From contig CM057453.1 of assembly GCA_016271365.2 (NCBI GenBank), positions 1,090,451,001 to 1,090,515,000 of the forward strand: a stretch of 64,000 nt of DNA. The letters are read 5' to 3'. Below, one piece after another: positions 22,558 through 34,335 of this stretch. The notes below the pieces were generated by a model. That model saw nothing but the letters and a program-made list of their open reading frames with translations, did not search any database and was not told the DNA's origin. The translations under genes and the position numbers were made by a program. The stretch comes from Neoceratodus forsteri (Eukaryota > Chordata > Ceratodontiformes > Ceratodontidae). Numbering within the stretch: the first letter of the stretch is position 1; the number at the start of each line of letters is the position of its first letter.

Positions 22558-22745
22558 TGGGCTGCCTGATGGCCCAATGAATAGCACATCACTTTCCCAT
22601 GCAGGCAACCTGAGTTTGGGAACAAGTTCAGGAAGCTGGTTGGATGATCTAGGATTGGGGGACAGTGTTATCACATGGCAATGCTCGCAGCTCAGAGAGG
22701 TAGGGCACAGTATTCTGCTGAATGGCAGCATTTTGCAGTGGCAAG
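22558..22745 (+). mobile_element. tRNA-derived SINE
   Basis: A tRNA-like head is visible: TGGCCCAATGAATAGCAC for box A and CCTGAGTTTGGGAACAAG for box B, about 40 bp apart. A short unrelated body follows to about 22745. It then abuts, in the opposite orientation, the 3' end of an L2 LINE. It differs from the long SINE family elsewhere in the window. Confidence 0.6.
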
Positions 22746-25000
22746 GCAAGGCCTTTATATTTATATTGCGCCAAATCCCGGAGGCTCTGGGTGCCTTACA
22801 TAAAAACACAGGCAGGGTATCAAGTAAAACACACATAATAAATAAAACCACAACAAACAGGATAATAAACATCAGAGACAGCATTAAACTTTTTTAGTTG
22901 GCAGTTTCTATAGGGCCGGTTAGATGGATTCAGCAGGGAAGGCCACTGTGAACAGGTAGGCCTTCAGACCACTCTTAAAGCTCTCGACCGATAGGGCCTC
23001 CCTGAGAACAGCAGGAAGATAGTTCCATAGGACTGGTCTGACGATGCTAAAAGCCTGGTCATCAGAAGTTCTTAATCTGGTCCTAGGAACTTCAAGGTAG
23101 CCCTTTATTGAGGAGTGGAGGGAGAGGGCTGAAGTGGCAGATGTCAGGAGATCAGTCAGGTAGCCAGGGCTGAGTATGTGTAGGGCCTCATAAGTGAGTA
23201 ATCTCACCTTGAAGATAACCCTCAACCTGACTGGCAGCCAATGCAGAGCACGTAGCACTGAGGCCACATGGCTGAACCTAGAAAGGCCAGTCAGCAGCCT
23301 GGCAGCTGTGTTCTGCACCAACTGCAGCTGGCAAAGGGTACCTCCAGAGATCCTGAAGTAGACAGCATTGCAGTAATCCAGCCTGGATGTCAAAAAGGCA
23401 TGTACCAGTCTGGGCAGGTCTTCAGGTGGAACTAGGGGCTTGATCCTGGCAATGTTTCTCAAGTGGTAGAAATCATTTTGGACAACAGCTGACACCTGAG
23501 CTTCAAGTGTCTGTCTGTGACCCAGGAACATGCCCAGATCTCACACCCTAGAGGAGGTCATCAATGATGAGGAGCCCATAAATAAACCAGTGGCCTTGTT
23601 AGAGGCAGTCCCATCATGCCCTCATCCCGGCTCAATCACTAGGACCTCCACCTTATCCGGATTCAGTCACAACCAGCAGGAGGACATTCAGTCTTTGATC
23701 TTGGCCAGGTAGCTATTTAGCACCTCAATGGCATGCGGTGTTCCAGGGGCAAAGGACATGTACAATTGGATATTATCTGCTTAGCAGTGAAAACCCACAT
23801 TGTACTACCTAATGAACTCACCAAGGGGCAGCATATACACTGCAAATAACATCAACAACAAGATAAATTCTTGAGGTACTCCACATAGCAGGAGCTTCAG
23901 GAAGGAAGAGAAATTCCCCATCACCACCCGTTGCTTCCTGCCAGAGAGATAGGACTGAAACCAGCTGATGACAGTGCCAGTGAGTTCACAGTACCCTTGA
24001 ACATGATCAAGCAGTACAATGTGATCTACAGTGTTGAAACTGATGAGAGATCAAGGAGAACAAGAACTGACCTGTCCCCTCTATCTCTAGACTTGAGGAG
24101 GTCATTGTGCACCCTAAGAAATGCTGTTTTGGTGCCATGCCTGGCTCTGAAACCTGACTGAAATGGCTCATAGATGTCAAAGGCCATGAGGTGCTCCTTG
24201 AGCTGCTGCACCATAATTTTCTTGACAACCTTATCCAAAAAAGGAAGGGTGAAGATTGAATGGTAATTCGCCAGGATATTCGGGTCGAGAGATGGCTTCT
24301 TCAGAAAGGGTCTCACCAGAGCTTCTTTCAAGATCTCCAGAAAGATGCTCTCCAACAATGAACACTGGACAATCCCGGTGAAAGCTGGGTCAATGGAACC
24401 AACACATCTCATCAAGAAATTAGTTGGTGCTGGATCCAGTTCACAACATGTGTGCTTCAGCTCTGAGATGACCTCAATGACCTCAGCCACCTCCACTGGT
24501 TTAAACTCATCCCAGACAGGTGCAGCACCTCTGCTACACCCAGGCCGATCATTGCAAGTCGCAATGTGACTCATTTACAGAATCCCCTGCCAGATAGTGG
24601 ACACTCTGTCTCAGAATAACCAAGCAAACTCATCACATAAAGTGATTAAAAAAGCTTTTTTTTGGCTGCAGACAGACCAGATGAAGAAGCTGACCAGGTC
24701 AGTTCTTCCCGGCAGCAATCTCCCTGGACAGGAACTTTGCTTTTCTGTGATTGATTTCCCCCTTGTTCTCCAAATAGTGGGTATGCAGGGCCAGCCTGTC
24801 CACATCCAACCATGTCTTCCGCCAACAACGCTCCAACTTCTGACCCCCGATCTTCATCACCTTGAGATCCCCATCAAACCACGGAGATCTCAAGTGAGAA
24901 GATCTGGGTCATACATGGACTGGTGCAAGGGTATCAAGCCTGGAAGCTTTCCCTTCCAAGGCTCAGCATACGTGATGATGCTGACTTTGGGCTATACTAT
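22746..25000 (-). mobile_element. L2-type LINE, 5' truncated
   Basis: Minus-strand pieces, in 5' to 3' order, are 24893-24699 (MRSPWFDGDLKVMKIGGQKL and FLSREIAAGKN), 24574-24026 (VISELKHTCCELDPAPTNFL, GFRARHGTKTAFLRVHNDLL, VLVLLDLSSV) and 23531-22920 (SAVVQNDFYHLRNIARIKPL, RLDYCNAVYF, LRALHWLPVRLRVIFKVRLL). The order and wording parallel the copy at 5.5-10 kb. The YADD segment near 23780 is degraded. The 3' tail at 22750-22800 has the L2 end wording ATTGCGCCAAATCCCGGAGG (complement). The endonuclease is missing. The 5' break is near 25000. Confidence 0.8.
22920..23531 (-). pseudogene. L2 ORF C-terminal region, second copy
   Basis: A 203-codon open frame, the longest intact L2 piece in the window, spans the thumb and C-terminal blocks (VSAVVQNDFYHLRNIARIKP, LVQNTAARLLTGLSRFSHVA, LHWLPVRLRVIFKVRLLTYE). 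It ends at a normal-looking stop followed by the 3' UTR. Upstream frame breaks make the gene as a whole non-functional. Confidence 0.75.
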
Positions 25001-25551
25001 GTCAGGGGAGGTGGGCAGACAGAAAAACAGGAAAACTGTAGTTGTCGCAACACAATGACTCCTAGGTCATTGCAGCCCCTCCACCACCTACAGGGCTATG
25101 CTGAACTTTCTGAACTGTGCTTTGAAGGGGAATGGCCTGACCCTGCCACAGGGAAAATATCCATGGGAGATGTGAACCCAGGTAAGTCCCTCAGATGGTG
25201 GATGATTGGGGGGATGACTGGAGGAAGATGAGGGCTCAGTCAGGAGCCTAAAAACCTCTATGGAAAAGAAACAAAAATCCTGATTTCTAATATAGATTTC
25301 CCAAACATAGCATTTTAGTCCACCTTTTCTAGTTGTCCACATGTTTTTTCAAAGTAGGCTTTTCAAAATTCAAACTTTTTACACTATGTACCTTTTTTAC
25401 TGCCCTCAACTAAATAATGCGATACTCACTGAATTCATATAGATCCTCAACCTCAATCTTATCATTCCTAGCTCATTTCCAGTAATTAGATTTAAAAATA
25501 GCTGCTACTCTGTTTGCAACAAACTGGGTGAGAAAGCAGTCCTGTACTATC

Positions 25552-26387
25552 TGATAGTGTTGGATAAGACCCTATACCATTTGTTATGCAGAAAGAGTTA
25601 AAAACATGGATCTATTCTGTCCTCTCCTATTCTGTCACTTGCCTATCTCTCATCTGTCTGATTGCACAATCAAATTTTCTTTGTGGCGCCTAGGAATTTG
25701 CCACACCAATTCGCCCACAATTTCCCGGTTTCTCCATTCCTTCACTTGCAGTTTTTAATCTTTCTTGCTTCCCTTGCTTCTTTGTACTTAAAAAAAATAT
25801 AAATGAATCTGTGTGTGAAACTGGGATCCATTGTTTTGTCAATGTATACAGTTATACTGTTGAAATTAATGCAGAAAACTATTTGAGTTAGCTATTTGGA
25901 TTTATCTGGAACACAGAGAGTTAACTCTGAGGTGCACTGTGACCTCCACATGCTTGTTTGCAGAATTATCAGCAGGAAATCAGCCCTGGAACAGAATGTA
26001 TTAATTGGTTACACATATTAAGAAGACTAATGTACTCTTCAGGCTGCTCACAGGAAACAAATTGCCAAAGTTAATATAGTTTATGGAACACAGGTGGTGT
26101 AGTTTACCAGAACAGGATGCAGAATTGAATTGCTAGGGACAAGCATCTTATAAAAAGTAAGCAATGTTTTGTTTACAACTAGAGAGAGAGAGAGAGAGAG
26201 AGCTGGAGAGTTTAAATAAACTCTCAGATGAAGGGCTTCTGTTTGTTTGAACTGCCTGTGTCAAGACCTCTCCTGCACATTTTCATTTTTTATTTTATTG
26301 TTATTGATAATAGTAAAAAAAAACTACTTGTGAACTTTATAATGTCTCCTGGTCTGCCTATGCTTCCTGACCTATGCCTCAATGACA
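25552..26387 (+). repeat. 5' LTR of the Gmr1-type Gypsy element
   Basis: The stretch starts TGATAGTGTTGGATAAG and ends CTATGCCTCAATGACA. Positions about 25560-25835 align with 32170-32450 (shared phrases: CTATTCTGTCCTCTCCTATT, AAAATATA/AACATATA followed by GAA, TGGGATCC). The final GACCTATGCCTC block is also shared. About 530 bp near 25835-26365, including a GA run at 26180-26201, are absent from the 3' LTR. Confidence 0.75.
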
Positions 26388-26389
26388 GT

Positions 26390-26407
26390 TGGTGCCAGAA
26401 GTGTGAT
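26390..26407 (+). promoter_or_regulatory. Primer-binding site of the Gypsy element
   Basis: TGGTGCCAGAAGTGTGAT begins two bases after the LTR end. It opens with TGG, as expected for pairing with the CCA end of a tRNA. The wording TTGGTGCCAGAAGTG is typical of vertebrate Gypsy elements. I did not assign the tRNA. Confidence 0.65.
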
Positions 26408-26701
26408 TTATGCTGTGCATACTCTAAGACATGAATTATGTGCATGGGTACTAGATCTGGTACCAGGGAAGCATAGAAGAAAGAAATGAATACTGCAACA
26501 GCAAGCCCTGGAGGGATTACCAGGAGAATGGCAGGCAAACTAGAAGCAGAAATTAAAGTTCAAACTGAGACTGTACATCCAGCACCAGTGATGGAAGAAG
26601 AATAATAGGCAGGGACAGAACTTGAAAGCATATCTGCCTTCTTCAAATGGTGGGCTATACAACAAAGAGAGACTGAGAAACAGTGAAAAAGTGATGCAGC
26701 A

Positions 26702-26778
26702 TTGAGAGATGAAGAGAAGAGAAGAGAAGAGAAGAGAAGAGAAGAGAAGAGAAGAGAAGAGAAGAGAAGAGAAGAGAT
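26702..26778. repeat. Pentanucleotide microsatellite, GAAGA repeated about 14 times
   Basis: The run is almost pure from about 26708 to 26776 and lies inside the gag region of the Gypsy element. It therefore expanded after, or during, decay of that copy. Confidence 0.95.
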
Positions 26779-26779
26779 G

Positions 26780-27560
26780 ATATGCAGTGACATAAGTAGT
26801 GATGGCTGGATGCCTTGCAAGCTATCAAAGCTGGAGGATCTGGTACAGGTCCAGCAGATCATGAAAACACAAACAACTTCAAAGACACTGAACTTACAAA
26901 GCCATGTCTCTTGGATGATATTGAAGCATATAGCACCTGACAACTTTTGAAAGGGTAGCTGGAGCCTACCAATGGCCAAAACAACAATGGGCAATCAGGC
27001 TGTTACCTTATCTGACAGGTAAAGCCCAAATCGCTTACAGCAATATGGACACTGTGCAGTCAGAAAACTATGACATTGTGGCGAGAAATCCTTAAAAGGT
27101 ATGACATTTCAGGAGAGACCTACTGGCAAAGATTCTGGTCCCTGAAGTACAACTCAGTAGAGAATCCCCGAGAAACCTTCACCCGACTTAAAGAACTCAT
27201 CATTTAATGGCTCCAACCACAGCTCAAAACAGTCCCACAGATCATCAACACATTTGCAATGGAGCAATTCATCAACATCCTTGTCCACAGTCATGCAGTT
27301 TTGGGTAAAAGAACATTGACCAGAAAGTGGGGAAGAAGTTGTTTCTTTTTTTGAGGGCTATCAGATGGCCAAAGAGACATTGCAGCAGTGAAGTAACAGC
27401 CAGGGACTGGTAAGAGCCTCTTTTCCCTGCTTCAAGTCCAGGTCAGATAAGAACTCTGATGGGATAACAAAACTGCACCCAAAGATTTTAATACCTTTAA
27501 CTGTAATAAGTCAGGCCATATTGCAAGAAACTGCCATAAAAATGAGGAGGGTAGCATTAA
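26780..27560 (+). pseudogene. Gypsy gag with SCAN-like domain, broken
   Basis: After 26780 the translation reads WPKQQWAIRLLPYLTGKAQI, then KRYDIS, YWQRFWSLKY, ENPRETFTRLKELI and MEQFINIL. This is the helical Gag pattern from which vertebrate SCAN domains derive, known in Gmr1-like elements. Near 27505 a CCHC zinc knuckle reads FNCNKSGHIARNC, with the first Cys lost. Stops occur in several places. The protein would form the particle shell and bind element RNA. Confidence 0.7.
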
Positions 27561-28156
27561 TGCAAATTTGACCATGGCAAATTGGAGCAAGTATTTAACC
27601 GAAGTCAAGTTGGGGGATAAGACTGTAAAGGGACTTATAGAATCAGGAAGCTGACAGACGTGGTGTATGCTAAAGTTCTGAGAAAAGATTGTGCCAAAGG
27701 ACCAGGTACTGGGATCATATGCATCCACAGGGACACTCAATACTATCCCACCACCCAAGTGACTCTGAGCATTAACTGGTGTCACACCAAATGAAAGTGG
27801 GGGTAGTACCTAAGTTATGTGTACCTGTGATTATTGGAAATGACATTCCAGGATTTGTGAAGTTAATTACATAGGGAGTAAATCCTGTTATGTTAGCAAC
27901 TGTTATAACAAGAGCACAGACGATGGAAAATCTTAGATGTTGGGGACTCTTTTCCTTTTGGTGACTTTGATTTGGACTTGTTTGAGCCCAGCTCCAAGAT
28001 TCATAAGTCCAAGAAAGAAGATGCCTGGAAATACAGTGGCAACAAAAGACTGATGGACATAAGGGGTCAATATATGAAAATGCACAGACAACTGATTGTG
28101 ATTTTGTTTCTGAACAAACTAACAGAGTTTCTCTCCAAGGTTATTTTAAGCAGTTA

Positions 28157-29399
28157 GTGGTGAAACAAAAACAGGGTGAACCAATGTTTAAAAAAGGTAT
28201 TGGGCTACAGTGCAGAGTTTGTTTTAGTCCTCAGATGCAGGAACAGATAAAACAATTGGTCATACCAAACAAGTACAGAGTTGAGTTGTTACAGATAGCA
28301 TATGATAGTCCTATGGCTGGTTACTCAGGGAGGGACTACACCCTTGACAGTCTGTTGTACAGATTTTACTGGGATTCATGAAGATGTTGCTACCTATTAC
28401 AGTTATTGTGCTGAATGTCAGAAAGTAGTCCCAGTAATTAAAAAAGACAAGGTGCCCCTGGTGCCCCTACCATTGACAGGTGTGCCTTTTGAGAGAATTG
28501 CAATGGATGTGGTTGGCCCCTTAGGCAAAAGTAAAAAAGAGTAATAGATTAATTTTGGTAGTATGTGACTATGCTACTTGATATCCAGAGACAGTTCCAA
28601 TGTGTACTGTCATAGTCCCAAAAGTGGTGTCAGAGCTTGCCAACATTTTCAGCAGGGTGGGCATACCTAAAGAGATTATTACTGATCAGGATAGTAATTT
28701 TGGTGCTACATTACTGAAGGAGCTGTGCTGACTACTAGGTATCACTGCTATAAGAACTTCCTCTTATCACCCTTAGACAGACGGTCTTGTTGAGCATTTA
28801 ATTATACCCTGAAATGTATTTTAAAAAGATTTGTGAAAGGTAAAGGGAAAGAGTGGGAACAATATTTACCTTACCTGTTTTTTGCTTACAGAGAAGTGTC
28901 ACAAGCATCAACAGGTATTTCATCCTTTGAAATGTTCTATGGTAGACAATTTAGATGGCCACTAGATGTAATAAAAGAAACATGAGAAGACAAACCTGCT
29001 CAGAAAAAATCTATTACATCTTATATGTGTGCAATGAGAAAGAAACCGGCAAAATATGTTGAAATTGCCCACAGTAAGCAGGAAGAGGCCCTAAAACAGC
29101 AGAAGGCGTATCATAACCATGGGGTAAAAGAAGAAGTTTTTGAGCCAGGTGAAAAAATCTTGTTATTGTTACCCACTACAGAAAACAAACTGTTAATGAA
29201 GTGGCAAGGGTCTTATAAAGTGATTAGACGTACCAGTACAGTTAACTATGAGACTGAGACCCTTGCTAGGAAACATCCTACCAAGATATACCATGCTAAC
29301 GTCCTGAAGAAATGGCTGAAAAAAACACCAACGGTTGCTTTGTTAGTATTATCAAAAACTGCTAAAGAAGATGTTGATATAGCTTATGACGGACTGTAA
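28157..29399 (+). pseudogene. Gypsy integrase, broken
   Basis: The HHCC zinc-binding region spans about 28255-28430 (IPNKYRVELLQIAYDSPMAG, FYWD, then after a shift IHEDVATYYSYCAECQK). The catalytic core shows the first Asp in IAMDVVGPL (about 28498-28524), the second in IITDQDSNFG (about 28674-28703) and the Glu in DGLVEH (about 28780-28797), next to a CAG-to-TAG stop. The C-terminal frame 29025-29399 ends in the GPF/Y-type module (MKWQGSYKVIRR, KIYHANVLKKWLKK). All three catalytic residues survive, but the frame does not. Confidence 0.8.
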
Positions 29400-29606
29400 C
29401 AAACTGTAACTTCTGATGCTATAAAGGTGGAGGTTTCCTTACCCACATAACAAAGTGCAAACATTCATTACTTAGTAAAGACATTTAGAAGTACTTTTAC
29501 CACACTGCCAGGTTGAGCAAAAGGGGTTGAGCATGCAACAGTGACAGAGAATGCTCGCTCTGTCTGACAAAAGACATACAGATCAACAGAATGGTTAAGA
29601 GCAGAC

Positions 29607-30480
29607 ATGGTTAAGGAATTTGAAAAAATGAAAGAGTTGGGTATCATTGAAGAATCAAGAAGTGCTTGGTCATCATCAATGGTGACAGTAAATGAAAAAG
29701 AAGGGAGTATACTAATCTGCCTTGATTTAAGGAAACTTAATCAAGTGTCCGTATTTGACAGCTGTCCTATATCCAAGATAGATGATTTGGTGGACAGATC
29801 GGGAAGTGCCAAGTACATTAGTACCCTCAGTCTCACCAAGGATTACTGGAAAATTCCCCTAGCTAAAGAATCCAGAAAAAAAAAAAATGTTCCACTCCAG
29901 TTAGAGTCCGTCAACTCACCACCCATGCCGTTATGGTTTTTATGGTGACCTGCTACATTTCAGTGGTACATAGGTGTAATTTTAGCTACTCACATTGGTT
30001 ATTGTGCTGCTTTCCTGGATGGTGTGGTGTACAGTCCATACTAGAAAAGCCACCTTGAACACCTATGAACAGTTATCCAATCTATCAAAAATGCAGGTAT
30101 GACTATTAATCCTACCAAGTGTGCACTGGGCATGCAGGAAAACAGATATCTGGTTATATTTTTGGGAAACTGAGAAGTAAAAAACAGAGAGTTCCAATAC
30201 AGAAGTTGTAGCTAAAACAAAGAAGAAGCATCTCAGGTCATTTTTAGGTCTGACTGGTTACTACAGGAGATTTGTTCTCAACTTTGTCCACTTAGCTACT
30301 CCTCTCACAGAACTCATGAAAAAACAGTACCCGAGTAATGTGAAATGGTCTCTAGGATGTGATGAAGCTTTACAGGCCATCAAGGCTGCTTATGTTCAGT
30401 TCCTGTTTTAGAAAGTCCAGACACAGAAAAATATTTTCTGTTATAGGCAGATGCATCACAGGTAGGCCTAGGTGCAGTCC
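29607..30480 (+). pseudogene. Gypsy reverse transcriptase, broken
   Basis: The 29607-29948 frame starts with MVKEFEKMKELGIIEESRSA and has ICLDLRKLNQVSV, YISTLSLTKDYWKIPLA (LD in the family changed to LS) and later fragments. In other frames follow FLDGVVYS near 30017 (the YxDD box changed to xLDG), SHLEHL, INPTKCALGMQENRYL, and the connection RSFLGLTGYYRRFVLNF near 30237-30288. The order is normal for Gypsy RT. At least two catalytic Asp positions are lost. Confidence 0.8.
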
Positions 30481-30495
30481 TAAGTCAGAATAAAA

Positions 30496-30819
30496 ATGGG
30501 GAAGGAACATCCCATTCTGTATATCTGTAGGAAACTGCACAACCGAGAGAACAAGTACTCCACTATTGAGAAAGAATGTTTTGCTGTGGAATGGGTAATG
30601 GAGTCCTTTAAGTTTTATCTGCTAGGAGCTGACTCTGTACTTATAACAGATCACAGTCCTCTCTGTTGGCTTAATCAAATGAAGGATAAGAATCCCAGAA
30701 TCACAAGGTGGTACCTGGCACTACAGCTATCTAAATTCTTAGTGATGCACAAATCTAAAAATGAGAATGTCAGTGCTGATTGTCAAGATATGATTCAGAA
30801 AAAAAATCTGTGTGCTTAA
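30496..30819 (+). pseudogene. Gypsy RNase H domain
   Basis: A 107-codon open frame reads EHPILYICRKLHNRENKYST, IEKECFAVEWVMESFKFYLL, VLITDHSPLCWLNQ and PRITRWYLALQLSKF. These are the RNase H blocks that follow RT in Gypsy elements, including the catalytic Glu (EKE) and Asp (TDH). The stretch before it (about 30450) holds ADASQVGLGAVL. The frame is open but separated from RT by stops. Confidence 0.8.
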
Positions 30820-31013
30820 CTGAAATGGTTGCTGTAATAGGTACCATGAAAAAGGGATACCGCATATGCAAAGAACTGTAAATGAGTAGCCCCGGCCCCG
30901 ATGTCTAGGGGTATGATGGAATGTCCATGGGGAGGGGAGCGATCACAGCAGCAGACACTGATCCAGAACTGCTGCATTTACCTGGTTAGCTGATCTTCTC
31001 CAGGGTGCCCAAA

Positions 31014-32040
31014 TGTCACAAGGTGCTGCAGCACAAGGGGAGAAAAGGATTAGTCCCAATGCAATTTAATAAATAAGTTCAATGTCTACACAATGAGCAA
31101 AAGTTCATTACACTATTTAATTCAGTGGGGCACATCAAAATTCCACCCCATTTAGCATGGGGGTGAACAAAGGCAGCAGTTAGTTCCAAGGCACACAAGT
31201 ACCTTGACACAGTGGTACACTCATGATTGTTAAGATCTCCCACTAGTTTTTCCTCTCAGAGCTGAATCAGGATTCCAGTTTTCTGGTGGCAGCAACGTAC
31301 TCATAGGCCGAATTAGGCCTTAGAACACTTTTTGGCAGCTCAGCTTCTTCCCCTCTTCACTCCTGCTTGAACTTCAGTGAGAACTGGAACAAGTCCAGTA
31401 TGTGACAGACTGCCAGAGCAAACTCCATACTTTCCAGCTGCGGATTGGGATTGCCACTCTACAGGGCTCGAACCTTTGCAGTCTGCACCTACAATACACC
31501 TTCCATGGCCAACCACTGCAAGATTGCCTATACATCACAGCTGCTGAGAACCATGAAAATGGATGACATGATGGGCACACCGGACACATGGCAAGGACAA
31601 CCACATACATGGAGCCGCTCGCAGAGACTTATGCCCATGTTCCCAGCACTATCTGCCCATTTCCACCTACTCCTCACCCAGCTCTCTCTGGTACTATCTT
31701 ACAATCACTGGGTAGGGTCAGGACTAACTCTCGCCACTGCCCCGCCACCTCTTCTCTCTCTGCAGCATGGATGAGCATTTTACTGGCAAACTTCTTCAAC
31801 ACGGCCATTTTCCCTCCACAGAAAGCTCCAATACATCTTCCTCAGTGCTACCATTCTGCCAATAGCTGTGGGCCATGGTGGCAGCTGCCCCATCCTGGCC
31901 CCAAGCCACAGTCCTTACCCTGGACTGGGCTTTCAAGCACACACCCATCACGCCAATCTCCCCCATTTATACCTCCCACCATAACCAGGCACCTACCTGC
32001 GGGCGGGTTCCAGATAGCAGAGGAGTTAACCCTTTTGACA
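31014..32040 (-). mobile_element. Possible solo LTR inserted in the Gypsy element
   Basis: The ends are short inverted repeats (TGTCACAAGG at 31014 and CCTTTTGACA to 32040). On the minus strand GGTATAAATGGGGG (near 31968) looks like a TATA box, and ATTAAA lies near 31068. No target-site duplication was found (CAAA against CTTG), so this could instead be the native 3' region of the Gypsy element. Plus-strand frames here, including one of 178 codons, show no family wording. Confidence 0.35.
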
Positions 32041-32163
32041 CTTGTAAGCCCCAAGTGGGGCTTACAAATGTTATATGGTAATGTTAAAAGAGAAACAAAA
32101 GAGGGTTTTGAAAACGTGTTTTAAAATGGAAAAAATATCAGGTTCCCTCTTAAAGAGGGTGTA

Positions 32164-32480
32164 TGTGACATAGTTGAGTAAAACCCTGTCCCATTTGTTT
32201 TGCAGACAGAGTTAAAAGCAAGGAGCTATTCTGTCCTCTCCTATTTGGTCACTTGTCCATCTCTTGTCTGCACAATCAAATTTTTCTTGTGGCACCTAGG
32301 AATTGGCTACTCTGATGGTCCCACAATTTCCCTGTTTTCTCCCTTCCTTCACTTGCTGTTTCTAGTCGTTCTTTCTTCATTTGCTTCTATGTGGTTAAAA
32401 AAAACATATATATATATATATATATGAATGTGTATGTGAAGCTGGGATCCCTTGGCAGCCTGACCTATGCCTCTGTGACA
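32164..32480 (+). repeat. 3' LTR of the Gmr1-type Gypsy element, internally deleted
   Basis: It starts TGTGACATAGTTGAG and ends CTATGCCTCTGTGACA. It aligns with the first ~280 bp and the last ~25 bp of the 5' LTR and lacks the middle. A TA run lies at 32407-32425. No clear target duplication could be read with the 5' side (CTATC against CACTA). Confidence 0.7.
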
Positions 32481-32836
32481 CACTACATTCAGGAACATGT
32501 GCCATACTCTTGTATTGCCTCTGCTATTATTCTAATCATTATCAGAGTAACTGAATTATCCCATGATTAGGGTGTTGATAGGCATCCTACAGCCTTACCT
32601 TGTATGTTACAGCCTCTCCTGATCTCGCACCTCATCTTGCCCCGAATGTGTGCAGTAGCGTACTGAAATCATATTCTTCCCCTTGTTATCCATTTCAAGA
32701 CAAAGTATCTTTGCTTCATCTGCCTGTTTTAGTCACTTCTTTCTAATGACAAAGATCTTCTGCATCCATTACCACTCCTCTCCTGATCTTTTTACTGTTT
32801 TGTTCTGCAAACTTTATACCTAGGAATTTTAATCTC

Positions 32837-34335
32837 ATAGAAACATAGAAATGAAGATTTTTTTGGCTGAAAAGGACTGGTTGGCCCATACAGTCTACAC
32901 TATTATTCCCTGCCTATTATGACATCTTGGACACCTCAAACTCTGTTTGGTCGCTGACATTCCTTCCCACCTCCTTTTCATATGCTCATTATGCCCGTGT
33001 GCCTGTCCTACGCATGCTTGACACTCCCCACTATTTTCGCCCCCACCATCCTTTCTGTGAAGAAGTATTTTCTCACATCTTTCTTAAGCTCTCCATAATG
33101 TGGTAATAATGAATGGGGACAGACTAAAAGGGGATGGACTGTCAACAAGCAGGTAGAAAACTTATTTTTTAAGTATTTTGTGCTGAACATTATAATTGCT
33201 GGTAGTGGGACATTAATTATACAATTAATGCTCGTTGTGCTGGAAATATATTATGTTGGATTGGTTCTATTCCATGCAAAGGTCAAAGAAGGGTCCTACT
33301 GCCACACAATCTTCATTAATGCTGGATCTGTCACTGCTAGCTTCATTGCATGCCCCCTGTTCTGATGCTGTGCCTCCTCTGAAAAAGACTCACCACTTTT
33401 ACCTTGTTCAACACTATGAGGTACTTATACTGTAGGTCTCAGTCATGTCCCCTCTTGCTCTCCCCTCCTCTCCTCCGAGGAGTACATATTGAGATCATGC
33501 AACCTCTCCTCATACAACTTCTCATGCAACCCCCTACTCCATTTTGGTAGTGCTCATCTGGACAACTTCCACCCAGTCAATGTCCTTGCAGAGGTGTGGC
33601 CTCCATAACAGGACACAGTAGTTTAGGTGCTGTCTCACTAGTGACTGGTACAGTGGCACCATCTCCCTTCCCCTGCTAGAAATCCCCCTCCTTATGCACT
33701 CCAGCATCCCACTAGCATTGCCAGCTGCCTTGTCATACTCCCCTACTACCTTGAGATCATCAGCTATGATTACCTTGAGGTCACTTTCTTGTTTGATAAC
33801 TGTTGGTACCCCCACCCCCATAAACAGGTTTTGGGTTTCCCCTCCCCAGGTGCATGACTTTGCATTTTCTGGCTTTGAAACCCAGCGGCCACACCCCAGA
33901 TGACTCTCTAGTTTTCCCAGATCCGTTTGGAATCTCTCCACCCTTTCTTGAGTGTCCACCTTGTTTCATATTTTTGTGTCACCCATGAAGAGACACATCT
34001 TCCCCTCCAGTTCCTCAGCAATATCACTTATGAAGACACTGAAGAGGAATGGTACCAGTACTGATTCCTGCAATACCCCACAAGTCACTATCTTGTTCCC
34101 TGAGTTTCTGCCATTTAACACCACCCTCTACTTCCTGTTCTTCAGACAGTTTGATATCCAGCTTATCACTTTCTCCCCAACCCCGCAGTCTGCTCAGTTT
34201 CTTTACCAGCCTCCTGTGTGGCACAGTGTTGAAGGTGTCACTGAAGTCCAGATATGCCAGATCCAGAGCTCCTGCTTTATGTATTGATTTAACCAGGTGT
34301 CTGATACACTACTTACTGCAAATCTCTTCCTCTCA
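32837..34335 (-). mobile_element. CR1-type LINE, copy a, interrupted
   Basis: The 3' end has the tail wording TAGAAACATAGAAATGAAG, then GGTTGGCCCATACAGTCTAC. Minus-strand pieces include DVRKYFFTERM (33100-33000), IRRGISSRGREMVPLYQSLV and RQHLNYCVLLWRPHLCKDID (33959-33534), and an RT segment (34290-34000). About 265 bp of unrelated sequence (33095-33360) split the C-terminal region. It is the most decayed of the CR1 copies here. The 5' end is lost near 34335. Confidence 0.75.
33095..33360. other. Unclassified insertion inside CR1 copy a
   Basis: CR1 wording stops at CTCTCCATAATG (about 33098) and resumes near 33365 with CTGTGCCTCCTCTGAAAAAG. The intervening AT-rich sequence matches no family I know. 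Ends and duplications are not obvious. Confidence 0.5.

Larger units (their letters stand above)
26388..32163 (+). mobile_element. Gmr1-type Gypsy retrotransposon, internal region
   Basis: Between the two LTRs the plus strand carries, in order, a gag with SCAN-like wording (about 26940-27300), a zinc-knuckle remnant (about 27500-27530), a protease remnant (about 27625-27660), integrase (28157-29399), reverse transcriptase (29607-30480) and RNase H (30496-30819). Integrase ahead of RT is the Ty1/copia-like order that defines the Gmr1 group among deuterostome Gypsy elements. Every gene is broken by stops or shifts. A purine-rich AAAGAGGGTG just before 32164 is the likely polypurine tract. A 1-kb stretch near 31014-32040 may be a foreign insertion. 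Confidence 0.8.

Noticed and set aside
22558..22630. Functional tRNA gene
   Set aside because: The A and B boxes are those of a SINE head. No cloverleaf with an acceptor stem and anticodon arm can be drawn.
31588..32124. 178-codon plus frame
   Set aside because: There is no domain, it lies in the possible LTR region on the opposite strand from the TATA-like box, and it is rich in Pro and Ser from composition.
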